Made by a program: the position numbers and the translations under genes. The notes beneath the pieces were generated by a model, which worked only from the letters and a program-made list of their open reading frames with translations, had not been told where the DNA came from and searched no databases. This document shows, piece by piece, positions 1-8,075 of a stretch of 19,233 nucleotides of DNA (positions within the stretch are counted from its first letter, which is position 1; each line of letters starts with the position of its first letter). Source of the stretch: JBCBKZ01 sp039026975 (lineage in GTDB: Bacteria > Bacteroidota > Bacteroidia > J057); NCBI GenBank assembly GCA_039026975.1, contig JBCCLI010000085.1, forward strand, positions 1-19,233, written 5' to 3'.

Positions 1-2673
1 GAAAGCTGTAGCACTGAAGATGAGGCGTATAAAAATGACTTATTGTCATCCCTGGAAGATTTTCAGTCGGAGAATCAACTTAAGTTATCGCTCAAGTATC
101 AGTACGTGACTTGTCCACAGGAGGAGGGAGCCATCCTAACGCTGGGAGAAACATGTAATGCTAATCTGGTGATTTGGGGGACACATTCTCCAGAAGAGGT
201 ATCACTCTCTTATTCTTCTACTAACCAGTATGATGAATACCTGTTTACTGGCACTGAAGGTGCCCAGTTTTCCCTGGCTAAAGGGGCTATAGAAGGAGGA
301 GAAGAGGGGAAATACGGTGAACTGGAGGAGCTGATTTTCTGGGCTATGGGGATGCAGCGGTTTGAACAGCAAAAGTACCAGGAAGCAATTACGCTCTTTC
401 AGAAAATTGGCTCACTTGGCCAAAATAATAATAATGCAGTTGACCTGATTCTCACCCAGTGCTACAAGAATACAGACCTGTATGATGATGCCCTGGCCCA
501 TTTTGGAAAGCTGATAGATAAAAACCCTAATATTCCTGATGCCTATAGTGATAGAGGGGTCATCTATACGAAACAGCAGAAATATGAAGAAGCATTAGAG
601 GAGTTTAATAAAGCCATAGAGTTAAATGACACTTATATAGATGCTTATCTGAATAGAGGAAACTTATTCATAGCTATGGATAAGCAGGCAGAAGCTCTGT
701 CAGATTTTAATAAAGCTATCTCATTTAATCCTGCCTATGCACCTTCTTACTATTACAGAGGGCTGCTATATACTTCTACAGGAAGAGTGGATTATGCCTT
801 GGCTGACTTTGGGAAGGCTGTACAGCTTGATCCAGATTATCTCTATTCATACTTGGGCAGAGGAAAGCTATATTATCAGACCGGACAGAAACAAGAAGCG
901 TTAGCAGAATTTAATCAGGTAATCAGGTTAAACCCTGAAAATCCAGATGCCTACTTTGAACGTGCTATCATCAGAATAGATGTACAGGATTACGAAAAGG
1001 GAATGGAGGACTTGAATAAAGCTATAGAAATTAATCCTAATCACGTAAATGCCCGTTTTGCCAGAGGAAAGCTCTTCCATTTATACAAGGATAATGGTCA
1101 GGCCATAGGGGATCTTAATGAAGTGATAAGACTTAGGCCTAGGTTTGCAGAAGCATTTTTGGAGAGAGGAAATATTCAGAAAGAGCGGGGAGATAATAAT
1201 CTGGCTTTGACAGACTATTCTGAAGCTATATCCATAGATGCTGAAAGACCAGAATACTACTTTGCCAGAGCGAGTATTCACCTGGAGCAAAAGCAAGATA
1301 GTGCAGCGGAAATGGATCTTACTAATGCCATACAGCTGGACCCCACTAATGCAGAGGCATACTATCAGAGAGCTATGATGTTCTTCAAGCAAGAAGAGTA
1401 TAATAAGGCGCTTTCAGATGTCAATCAAGCCATCAAAATAAATCCTGCTAGTGAAGAGGCCTACATTAACAGAGGGAATATGTATGTGGCCCTAAACAGG
1501 TTTCCGGCAGCTTTACGAGATTTTAATCAGGCGATCAGGATGAATCCTGACAGGCCAGATGGATATTACTACAGAGGGGTACTATATCAGGCCCAGGAAA
1601 GGAAAGATGAAGCCTTAGCTGATTATAATACGGCTATCTCTATTGATTCTACCTTTCTTAATGCTTATGTGAAGAGAGGAGACCTGCGGGTCATGAGTGA
1701 AAGGTATGATGAAGCCATAGAAGACTATAGCGCTGCCATTAGAATTAACCCCAGTTTCTCTAAGGCTTACTATCACAGAGCAAAATTATATGCACGGTTT
1801 AAAGAATGGGACAAGTCATTAGCAGACCTAAACCAGGCGGTCAAAGCGGATAAAAATAATCCTACGCTGCTTATAGACAGGGGCATAGCTAACAGAGAAG
1901 TAAAAGATTATGAGCATGCTTTAGATGATTTGAATAAGGCAATAGAGCTAGCACCAGATACTGTCAGGGGTATAGTGGCCAGGGGGATTCTGCAAACTAA
2001 TATGAAGCATTACACGGATGCTATAGCTGACTTTAATACAGCTGCCCAGAAAGCGCCAAAGTATCCAGAGACATACTTCGGGAGAGCCGGGCTGTATTAC
2101 AAGCTAAAAAACTATGATGATGCCATGACAGACTATAATAGGGCTATCCGTAACCGGCCTAATTATGCGGAGGCTTATTATAAGAGAGCTATTCTTCAGG
2201 TAGAGCAGAAAAATTATTCGGAAGCTATGGCTGATTATAACAGGGTGATCCAAATAGACCCACAGCATGCACTCGCTTATAATGAGCGGGGAAACCTGGC
2301 GAGAAATAGAAGGAATTATTCTTTAGCCCTACAAGACTATAGTACGGCTATCTCACTCTCTCCTAACCTGTCCAGGCCCTACTTTGATAGAGGGTTCATG
2401 TACTTTTTACAGAAGAAGTATGATGACGCATTGTCAGATGTGAGGAAGTCTATAGAGCTAGACCCTGAGAATAGCCTTCATTATGGGTTAATGGCTAAGA
2501 TTTTCGCCAGCCAGGATGATGAAGATGAATTCTACAAGCATATGGAATTAGCACTTCAAATGGGCTATCCCATTCTGGAATTTGAGTATGATCCCGCTTA
2601 CGAATCCTATAAGGAAAGATTCCGTTTTACACAGCTGCTGGCTAAATACCAAGGAGGGGAAGTGGTTAACTAA
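1..2673 (+). CDS. Large TPR-repeat protein, 5' end outside window (paralogue of the CHAT-TM-TPR protein at 3983)
   Basis: The reading frame is open from base 1 and stops at TAA 2671-2673 (890 residues visible), so the gene begins upstream of the window; a TTG at 43 is in frame but is probably not the start. The first ~110 residues hold three cysteines (codons 3, 38, 52) and a NLVIWG motif. They align with the post-membrane segment of the protein at 3983, where the cysteines are C418, C451 and C465 and the motif is NLMLWG. Two degenerate TPR units follow, then 19 gapless 34-residue TPRs, then a tail (FYKHMELALQMG, YKERFRFTQLL) matching the paralogue's tail. The missing N-terminus is therefore inferred to carry a CHAT domain and a transmembrane helix like its paralogue. 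TPR arrays bind proteins; no catalytic residue is visible in this part. The stop overlaps the convergent gene by 4 bp. Confidence 0.9.
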   Translation, partial: ESCSTEDEAYKNDLLSSLEDFQSENQLKLSLKYQYVTCPQEEGAILTLGETCNANLVIWGTHSPEEVSLSYSSTNQYDEYLFTGTEGAQFSLAKGAIEGGEEGKYGELEELIFWAMGMQRFEQQKYQEAITLFQKIGSLGQNNNNAVDLILTQCYKNTDLYDDALAHFGKLIDKNPNIPDAYSDRGVIYTKQQKYEEALEEFNKAIELNDTYIDAYLNRGNLFIAMDKQAEALSDFNKAISFNPAYAPSYYYRGLLYTSTGRVDYALADFGKAVQLDPDYLYSYLGRGKLYYQTGQKQEALAEFNQVIRLNPENPDAYFERAIIRIDVQDYEKGMEDLNKAIEINPNHVNARFARGKLFHLYKDNGQAIGDLNEVIRLRPRFAEAFLERGNIQKERGDNNLALTDYSEAISIDAERPEYYFARASIHLEQKQDSAAEMDLTNAIQLDPTNAEAYYQRAMMFFKQEEYNKALSDVNQAIKINPASEEAYINRGNMYVALNRFPAALRDFNQAIRMNPDRPDGYYYRGVLYQAQERKDEALADYNTAISIDSTFLNAYVKRGDLRVMSERYDEAIEDYSAAIRINPSFSKAYYHRAKLYARFKEWDKSLADLNQAVKADKNNPTLLIDRGIANREVKDYEHALDDLNKAIELAPDTVRGIVARGILQTNMKHYTDAIADFNTAAQKAPKYPETYFGRAGLYYKLKNYDDAMTDYNRAIRNRPNYAEAYYKRAILQVEQKNYSEAMADYNRVIQIDPQHALAYNERGNLARNRRNYSLALQDYSTAISLSPNLSRPYFDRGFMYFLQKKYDDALSDVRKSIELDPENSLHYGLMAKIFASQDDEDEFYKHMELALQMGYPILEFEYDPAYESYKERFRFTQLLAKYQGGEVVN
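541..2478 (+). repeat. 19 gapless 102-bp units encoding 34-residue TPRs
   Basis: From the codons for AYSD (541) to just before HYGL (2479) the coding sequence divides exactly into 19 units of 102 bp, each one canonical 34-residue TPR. The common pattern is A-Y-x-x-R-G at helix A, a Y-x-x-A-L-x-D-[FY]-[NS]-x-A-I core in helix B, and an NP or DP turn. Units differ enough at DNA level that they are diverged duplications, not a fresh tandem repeat. Degenerate units flank both ends (from about 340 to 540, and after 2478). Confidence 0.9.
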
Positions 2674-3275
2674 TTGAGAACAATTCTCTTAGTAATGGTT
2701 TGATTGATGCTGTGTAAACTTATTTTTAGTAGGTAAACGCCTTTCTCCAAAGAATGCAAATCCACATCATGTAGGAGGCGAGAAGAGATCCGCTGATGTA
2801 GTACCTTTTGACCTACCAGATTAAACAGGTCTAAACTAATATTATCCCAAAGTTGATTGAACTCTACAAAAAGATTTCCCTGGGAGGGGTTTGGATACGT
2901 CTTGACATTAGCTTGCGCATCTTGGACAGAAAATAATTCTATAATAGAAGCAGCATCAGTATCAGTCTGTCCTTCACTAGTGGTTACGGTGGCCGTGTAA
3001 AGCCCAGAACCCAAGCCTGTAGCGGTAGTGCCTGTCTGTGGGGGAGTCGTATTCCAAAGGATATCATAGGTAACTCCCTCTTCCTGGTCAAAGGTTACTT
3101 CAGCTTGTCCGTCATGACAGCCTAAACAAGAAGCGTCTTGAACAACTTGAATTTCTACATGGAATGCTTGATGATTTCCTTCCGGTTCTGGTGAGATGTT
3201 TTCATATGCTTGCCCTATCATCCAGTAAGGACATAGCAGGGTTAAAGCAATAATGAAAAGCAGTGACTTTTTCAT
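2670..3275 (-). CDS. Small secreted protein with SprB-like repeat and T9SS type A sorting domain
   Basis: The protein has 201 residues from ATG at 3275. Residues 1-22 are a Sec signal peptide (MKKSLLFIIALTLL, probable cleavage near GQA). Residues ~44-102 resemble one SprB-type adhesin repeat: an ASCxGxxDGxAxV opening, a W-N-T core and a GLxSGLYTATVT ending. Residues ~124-201 are a Por/type IX C-terminal sorting domain, with KTYPNPSQGNLFVEF, a FNLVGQKV strand and the KGVYLLKI and KRIVLN ending. Such proteins cross the outer membrane by the type IX system and are usually attached to the surface or released. A single repeat makes it very short for an adhesin. The gene lies convergent to the large TPR gene with overlapping stop codons and has its own Bacteroidota-type promoter. 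A link to the CHAT/GTPase genes is not shown. Confidence 0.85.
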   Translation of the reverse strand: MKKSLLFIIALTLLCPYWMIGQAYENISPEPEGNHQAFHVEIQVVQDASCLGCHDGQAEVTFDQEEGVTYDILWNTTPPQTGTTATGLGSGLYTATVTTSEGQTDTDAASIIELFSVQDAQANVKTYPNPSQGNLFVEFNQLWDNISLDLFNLVGQKVLHQRISSRLLHDVDLHSLEKGVYLLKISLHSINQTITKRIVLN

Positions 3276-3323
3276 AGTCGTGGGAGCAAGAGTTAAAGCC
3301 TATCTTGTAAAGCTGTGTAAGAG

Positions 3324-3353
3324 CAAAAATAAATTGAAAACTTTTTTAAACAA
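3324..3353 (-). promoter_or_regulatory. Bacteroidota-type promoter for the T9SS-secreted protein gene
   Basis: Read on the minus strand there is TTG (3353-3351), a 19-nt spacer, then TATTTTTG (3331-3324). This matches the Bacteroidota primary sigma factor pattern TTG-N17-23-TAnnTTTG. Transcription would start about 40 nt before the ATG at 3275. The call rests on consensus match and position only. Confidence 0.6.
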
Positions 3354-3680
3354 CCAGCTTGTTAGAGATTGCCAAGAATTGTAAAAAAAATAGCCTTCTC
3401 TTAATTAATTTCTACTGCTTGCGCTTCTTATCAGGGGGGTAGAGTAATTTTGCCCTAGCCTGTACAAGGTAATAAAAAGCTCAGATATTAAAAATTACAG
3501 GAATACGGTCATGTAACATATCGTAGGGGACCAGCGGAGGATTAAGTGGGGGGTTTTAAGCCCTTATGATAGCTGGTTATGGGGCCTGTAGGAACTGAAA
3601 AGGGTTTTTATATGATTTTCAGAAAATTCTTACACCTAAAGGAAATGCCCTTTCCAAAAACTGAAAACAAACCGAATATG

Positions 3681-3732
3681 AATATTCAATGAATATTTGG
3701 TCAACATAAAATAACAAAGTAAATAATATTCA
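3681..3732. repeat. Palindrome AATATTCA-A-TGAATATT plus a third half-site
   Basis: Bases 3681-3688 and 3690-3697 form a perfect 8+1+8 inverted repeat, and the same 8-mer AATATTCA recurs directly at 3725-3732. It lies between divergent genes, about 290 bp upstream of the CHAT gene. The symmetry and repetition resemble an operator, but AT-rich sequence produces such matches by chance and no known regulator is recognised. Confidence 0.35.
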
Positions 3733-3900
3733 ATTTTTAGCATTTCACCTTGTCTTTATGTCTTTTCATGGGGAAAATCGCTAAAAATAGAGGGAAAATA
3801 AACCGACCGGCCCATTTCATCCATACATCAAAAGTGAAAGTTCATCCTACTTATTACATCCATTGAGGTAGTACTGAAGCGATAAGTCAAATGATATTAC

Positions 3901-3908
3901 TATTTTTG
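3901..3908 (+). promoter_or_regulatory. Possible -7 box (TATTTTTG) of the CHAT/GTPase operon
   Basis: TATTTTTG fits the Bacteroidota TAnnTTTG -7 element and lies 74 nt before the ATG at 3983. No TTG is found at the expected distance upstream, so only half of the promoter is supported. A TATAAT at 3924-3929 is nearby but also lacks a spaced partner. Confidence 0.35.
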
Positions 3909-3982
3909 AAGTAGAAATTTGCCTATAATTACATTAATAACTGGATAAACTTTTTCTGTAAAGAATTTCATTTGCAGAACTA

Positions 3983-6172
3983 ATGTCCATAGACGCTCGA
4001 ATGGCATCGGATTACCATCCTTCCTTAGTGCTCCTTGCTTGTGCCAATAGTTTCCAGAGTGGGAAACCATTAAAGCTTCCCTTACAGGAGAGAAGATCTA
4101 TTGCACGTATTCTTGAAATGGCTGAAGACCAGGGCTGGTGTAGCATCATCCAGGAAGATGCTGGAGCAGGCTCCTCATTTTTGGAATTACTCCAGAAACA
4201 CAGCTTTAAAAAGAATGTATCCATCCTGCATATCGTAGGTCCGCTCTCTCCCACTATGGAGGATTTCGACGCTAGTGGATTATCAGAAACTGTAGGTAAG
4301 TTTCCTGACCTAAAAATGATATTTCTTAACGGATGCGCAAATTTGTCCGTCATAGAGATGATGCTTCTTAGGAACATTCCAGTAGTGATAGCTACTTCTT
4401 CCCTGATTCCTGACCATGAAGCTACCTTGGTTGCGGAAACCTTTTATAAGCGTATTTCTAATGGCTCAAGCCTCAAGGAAGCCTTTCATATCACCAATCA
4501 ACTTAATGGAGATACTAGTGAGATTATTACAGCCTCTTATGACCTGGATACTGATAGGATACAATGGGAAGATTTTCCAGGATTAAAGCCTAGTAGCCCT
4601 AACATTTTCTTGTTGCAGGAAAATGAGATGTACCTGGATTGGAGTTTAGCAGGGCCTACTAAAGAACAAAGAGTCTCCAGGGTAGCCTCTTTTGCAGGCC
4701 CAGATCCTTTTTCCTCTCAGGATCAGTTTTCCGCAAGCTCACTTATTTCTAGAGAAGCTAGCAGAGAGCTTTTTACAGGAGAGCCTAGTGCAGAGGAGAA
4801 AGTAGTCCAAAACTTTGTTACCTCTGACCCTGATCTACTGGCTCGTTTTGCCCCCAAGGAGGAAGCCGAAAGACCGGAACCCAAGCAGTTTGAGGAATTT
4901 GAGATGAAGGTGCAGCCAGAAGTGGCTCCTATTACGCCTTCTTCTGATGACCAGGAGATAGCAGAGATCATGGAAGAATTGGGGAAAGATTCTCCCAATG
5001 CACTCTCCCGTTTGGATAAGCTCAGAGAAAAGGAGAAAGAAAAGAAGAGACTAGAACGGAGGAAAAGGCCACTTCAAATAGCCGTTTCTTCTATTATTAC
5101 CATAGTGGTAGGAGTAGCCCTCTATCAGTATTTCCTATTCCTAAAAGGAAGTTTATTAATGGATAAGTGTGCCTTTCAGGCTAGTGATAAAAGATATAAT
5201 GTGGTACTCCTAACAGCTAGTGAGGATAATGGATGTAATACGCCCTTTAATACCTACGCTAACCTGGTAGGAGAAGAGGTTATTAAGTATCAAGGTTCTC
5301 TCATTAATTTAGATCAGCAAAGCTTTAATGGATGTAGAGAATCCGGAAAGGAAGCGGGAACCCTTTTTAAGGCCTGCTATACAAATCTCATGCTTTGGGG
5401 AGATTATGCTCCTCTAACTGATGATTCTGCCTTAGTAAGGCTATACTACCTGACTACATCTGAGATTACACATGATCCTGATAAAGGGGTGTTTGAAGAA
5501 GTAGTTTCTACTGAGGATCCCATAGGTATACCTCCTAAAATGTATGAAAAGCTTATGGTAGTTTTGGGGGCAGGCATGGTAGAAAAAAGAGAGTATGATG
5601 CTGCCATTCATTTCTTGTCTCAGGTTCCCCTACGAGATGAAAAGGACTATATTCCCATAGATTATATGATGGCTAATGCTTATATGAGAATGAATGACTA
5701 TTCATCAGCGGAGAGCCATTACAACCATATTCTCCAGATAGATCCTGAAAATCTAGAGGCGTTAAATGCTAAAGGGAGCCTTATTGCCCATCAGGGGAGG
5801 TTTGAAGAAGCTATATCTGACTTCAATGAGATCATAGAAATAGACCCTGAATTTACAGAAGCATACTATAATAGAGGGCTGGTCTACTTAAGACAGAATG
5901 AATATGAAGAAGCTGTTTCTGACGTAGAAAGGGTAATCCACCTGGAGCCTAATCAGGGGAAAGCCTATGGCGTATTGGCTGCCATATATGCCCAGCAGAG
6001 AGAGCATGAGCCCTTTTATCATAACCTGGAAGTAGCCCTCAAAGCTGGGCTAGATATCAGACAGTTTGTGGCTCATACTGCCATGAAAGACTATAAAGAA
6101 GAGCCACGATTTAAGAAACTGGTAGAAAAATATCGTTTTAGTTCTCCCACCAGTGCCGCCAGTGGATTGTAA
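3983..6172 (+). CDS. CHAT (caspase-like) domain - transmembrane helix - TPR protein
   Basis: The protein has 729 residues from ATG 3983 (a second in-frame ATG lies at 4001). Residues ~13-180 fit a CHAT domain: VLLACANS opening strand, ILHIVGPLSP where the family has H-x-x-G-H, FLNGC with C118 as the nucleophile position, then PVVIATSSLIPDHEAT and FYKRISNGSSLKEAF. The second histidine of the family motif is Pro87, so proteolysis as in canonical CHAT enzymes is doubtful. Residues ~200-340 are an acidic, low-complexity linker. Residues 345-362 are strongly basic and precede one transmembrane helix (~364-387). The positive-inside rule places CHAT in the cytoplasm and the rest in the periplasm. 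The segment 395-475 has C418, C451 and C465, shared with the upstream paralogue. About five TPRs (~521-690) and a YKEEPRFKKLVEKY tail end the protein. It is probably the first gene of an operon with the GTPase and small TPR gene. Confidence 0.85.
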   Translation: MSIDARMASDYHPSLVLLACANSFQSGKPLKLPLQERRSIARILEMAEDQGWCSIIQEDAGAGSSFLELLQKHSFKKNVSILHIVGPLSPTMEDFDASGLSETVGKFPDLKMIFLNGCANLSVIEMMLLRNIPVVIATSSLIPDHEATLVAETFYKRISNGSSLKEAFHITNQLNGDTSEIITASYDLDTDRIQWEDFPGLKPSSPNIFLLQENEMYLDWSLAGPTKEQRVSRVASFAGPDPFSSQDQFSASSLISREASRELFTGEPSAEEKVVQNFVTSDPDLLARFAPKEEAERPEPKQFEEFEMKVQPEVAPITPSSDDQEIAEIMEELGKDSPNALSRLDKLREKEKEKKRLERRKRPLQIAVSSIITIVVGVALYQYFLFLKGSLLMDKCAFQASDKRYNVVLLTASEDNGCNTPFNTYANLVGEEVIKYQGSLINLDQQSFNGCRESGKEAGTLFKACYTNLMLWGDYAPLTDDSALVRLYYLTTSEITHDPDKGVFEEVVSTEDPIGIPPKMYEKLMVVLGAGMVEKREYDAAIHFLSQVPLRDEKDYIPIDYMMANAYMRMNDYSSAESHYNHILQIDPENLEALNAKGSLIAHQGRFEEAISDFNEIIEIDPEFTEAYYNRGLVYLRQNEYEEAVSDVERVIHLEPNQGKAYGVLAAIYAQQREHEPFYHNLEVALKAGLDIRQFVAHTAMKDYKEEPRFKKLVEKYRFSSPTSAASGL

Positions 6173-6195
6173 GTAAAAATCCCTCTATATTGATT

Positions 6196-6236
6196 ATGGC
6201 TGATAAGATACAGTTACTTCTGTATGTTGCAGCCAT
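6196..6236 (+). promoter_or_regulatory. Hairpin in the CHAT-GTPase gap
   Basis: ATGGCTG (6196-6202) pairs with CAGCCAT (6230-6236), and ATACAG (6208-6213) pairs with CTGTAT (6220-6225), giving a two-part stem with a 5/4-nt internal loop and a TTACTT apex. No T-run follows, so it does not look like a simple intrinsic terminator. It may attenuate or process the transcript between the CHAT and GTPase genes. Confidence 0.4.
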
Positions 6237-6246
6237 CTAATGGTAG

Positions 6247-6273
6247 TATTCTCTTCTTATTTTCTTGAGAATA
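6247..6273 (+). promoter_or_regulatory. Second hairpin upstream of the GTPase start
   Basis: TATTCTC (6247-6253) pairs with GAGAATA (6267-6273) around a 13-nt pyrimidine-rich loop, ending 23 nt before the GTPase ATG at 6297. Its position near the ribosome entry site suggests translational control, but the stem is short and A+T rich. Confidence 0.35.
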
Positions 6274-6296
6274 CGATCAGGGACTAATCCACGCAC

Positions 6297-8036
6297 ATGT
6301 CAACCAAAATTTTAGATCAGCGCTTACAATCGTTAAGAATCAGCCTTACTGAAATCGTAAAGGATCTCCACGGCATAGCTATAGACAATGAAAATCATGA
6401 TTTAGCCCATACGGTAAATGACCTGAGGGACAGAATTAATGAGCCCTTCATGTTTGTCATAGTAGGAGAAGTGAAAGCGGGGAAGAGTAGTTTTGTCAAC
6501 GCCTTACTTTCCACAGGGAAAGAGATAGTGAAGGTGGCTCCAGACCCCTGCACAGATACTATCCAGCAAGTGATTTATGGGCAGCAAGAAGAAACACTGG
6601 TAGTCAACCCTTACTTGAAAAAGATATTTTTACCTGTGGAGGCCCTACAGGATATTTCTATTGTAGATACGCCTGGGACTAATACCATCATTGACCATCA
6701 TCAGGAAATTACGGAAAATTTTATCCCGGCTAGTGATTTAATTGTCTTTGTGTTTGAAGCTAAGAACCCGTACCGTCAGTCTGCTTGGGCCTTTTTTGAT
6801 TACATACATGAGGAGTGGAGGAAGAAAATTATTTTTGTGTTACAACAGAAGGACCTGATGGAAGAAGGGGATTTACAAGTGAATATCAAGGGCGTGTTTG
6901 ATTATGCCATAAAGAAGGGGATAAGCACCCCTAATGTATTTGCGGTATCAGCCAAGCAGGAACAGGAGGGGCATATGCAGGTGAGTGGATTTTTGCCTGT
7001 GCGAGAATACATACAGGAGCATATTACCGGTGGGAAGGCACCCTATTTAAAGCTTGCTAATAATATAGACACCGCTCTTAATATCAATACCAGAATTCGT
7101 GAGGGGCTGAATGATAGAGAAGCTCAGCTATCTTCTGATAAGGCATTCAGAGAAGACATAAAAGAGACCTTGACAGAACAGGAAGACCGTTCTGCTAAGC
7201 AGGTAGACTTACTAGTAGAAAATGTGCTCTCCAGCTATGATAAGATTACGCAGAAAAGTAAGCAGAAACTCTCCTCCGGTTTAGGCTTCTTTACGCTCGC
7301 CAAAAGGTCCATTTTATCTGTATTTTCTAAGGAGAGTTCTGTAAAAGAGTGGTTAGACAGAATGCATAAAGATCTGGATAGAGAGCTATCAGATAGCTTT
7401 CAGGATAAGCTCAGTGAGGGTGTCATGGACATAGCGGAGAACATTCAGCAAATGGCCAAGATCATAGACCTCAAGATTAAGAATAGTAAAACCATTCTTA
7501 AGCATAACCATGATATTTTTGGGAATATAGCGGATAGAAGAAGTCTGGTCCTTTTTGAGCTCCAGGAAAAATTTAAGCGCTTTCTAAAGAAGGAGGAAAA
7601 TTTCATTGGAGAGGAGATTTTTGCAGGCGATGTCTCGTTTTCGCCTGATATAGCTACCGGTAGTGGAATTGCGGTAGTAGGTGTGGTACTTGCTACCGTA
7701 ACCCAGGGGATGGTACTTGACATTACTGGTGGAATAGTAACCACCATTGGGCTGCTATTTGCGGGTATTACCGTAAGCCTAAAAAAGAATAAGTTCTTAA
7801 CCTCATATCAACAAGAAATAGATGAGGGAAGAGAAAGACTAAAGGGAGAGATAGATGGTAAGCTGAAATCTTATATCAGGCATATTAAAGACCAGATAGA
7901 TCATAACTTTCAGGAATTTGATGCTATGCTGGAAATAGAGAAGAAGCAGATGCTGACTTTAGTAGAAAAGAATAAACAAATAGAAGAACGCTTAAGTTCT
8001 ATGGATGTCTCTATTCCTACAGCAGAAAACATATAG
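6297..8036 (+). CDS. Bacterial dynamin-like GTPase
   Basis: The protein has 579 residues. The GTPase domain (~50-245) has G1 GEVKAGKSS (57-65), a G2 threonine in the PCTDT segment (86 or 88), G3 DTPG (124-127), and VLQQKDL (181-187) in place of the usual [NT]KxD G4 motif, keeping the aspartate (D186). The GExxAGKSSxxNALL form of G1 is typical of dynamin-family proteins that remodel membranes. Residues ~250-445 are a mainly helical stalk. Two hydrophobic segments (~456-473 and ~476-496) would form the membrane-inserting paddle seen in bacterial dynamin-like proteins. A charged helical tail (~505-570) completes the helical bundle. It lies 124 bp after the CHAT gene on the same strand and 39 bp before the next, so it probably acts with them at the inner membrane. 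No Shine-Dalgarno is visible; ATG 6297 puts the conserved domain at the normal distance from the N-terminus. Confidence 0.85.
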   Translation: MSTKILDQRLQSLRISLTEIVKDLHGIAIDNENHDLAHTVNDLRDRINEPFMFVIVGEVKAGKSSFVNALLSTGKEIVKVAPDPCTDTIQQVIYGQQEETLVVNPYLKKIFLPVEALQDISIVDTPGTNTIIDHHQEITENFIPASDLIVFVFEAKNPYRQSAWAFFDYIHEEWRKKIIFVLQQKDLMEEGDLQVNIKGVFDYAIKKGISTPNVFAVSAKQEQEGHMQVSGFLPVREYIQEHITGGKAPYLKLANNIDTALNINTRIREGLNDREAQLSSDKAFREDIKETLTEQEDRSAKQVDLLVENVLSSYDKITQKSKQKLSSGLGFFTLAKRSILSVFSKESSVKEWLDRMHKDLDRELSDSFQDKLSEGVMDIAENIQQMAKIIDLKIKNSKTILKHNHDIFGNIADRRSLVLFELQEKFKRFLKKEENFIGEEIFAGDVSFSPDIATGSGIAVVGVVLATVTQGMVLDITGGIVTTIGLLFAGITVSLKKNKFLTSYQQEIDEGRERLKGEIDGKLKSYIRHIKDQIDHNFQEFDAMLEIEKKQMLTLVEKNKQIEERLSSMDVSIPTAENI

Positions 8037-8075
8037 AGAAATTAGGTTTTCCTCATCGGATTGTTTATTATAGAA

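Larger units (their letters stand above)
3276..3982. other. 707-bp AT-rich intergenic region between divergent genes
   Basis: No convincing reading frame or RNA gene is seen here. It contains the promoter of the leftward T9SS gene, three copies of the 8-mer AATATTCA (or its complement) at 3681-3732, and a TATTTTTG box at 3901-3908 that could serve the CHAT gene. It is clearly richer in A+T than the flanking genes. The length is unusual beside the short gaps downstream and leaves room for regulation of the CHAT operon. Confidence 0.6.

Noticed and set aside
1081..1392. 103-codon minus-strand frame
   Set aside because: It is antisense to the TPR array and arises from the repeat's codon pattern.
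541..2478. Regular 102-bp periodicity as a possible CRISPR or satellite array
   Set aside because: The period equals 34 codons of a continuous TPR frame and the units differ widely at DNA level.
3108..3128. CxxCH (CLGCH) cytochrome c-type heme motif in the T9SS-secreted protein
   Set aside because: It lies at the normal ASCxGxxDG opening of a SprB-like repeat and no other cytochrome feature is present, so the match is probably coincidental.
3924..3929. TATAAT as a sigma-70 -10 box for the CHAT gene
   Set aside because: The only TTGA-like hexamer upstream is 12 bp away, and the organism appears to use the Bacteroidota promoter type.
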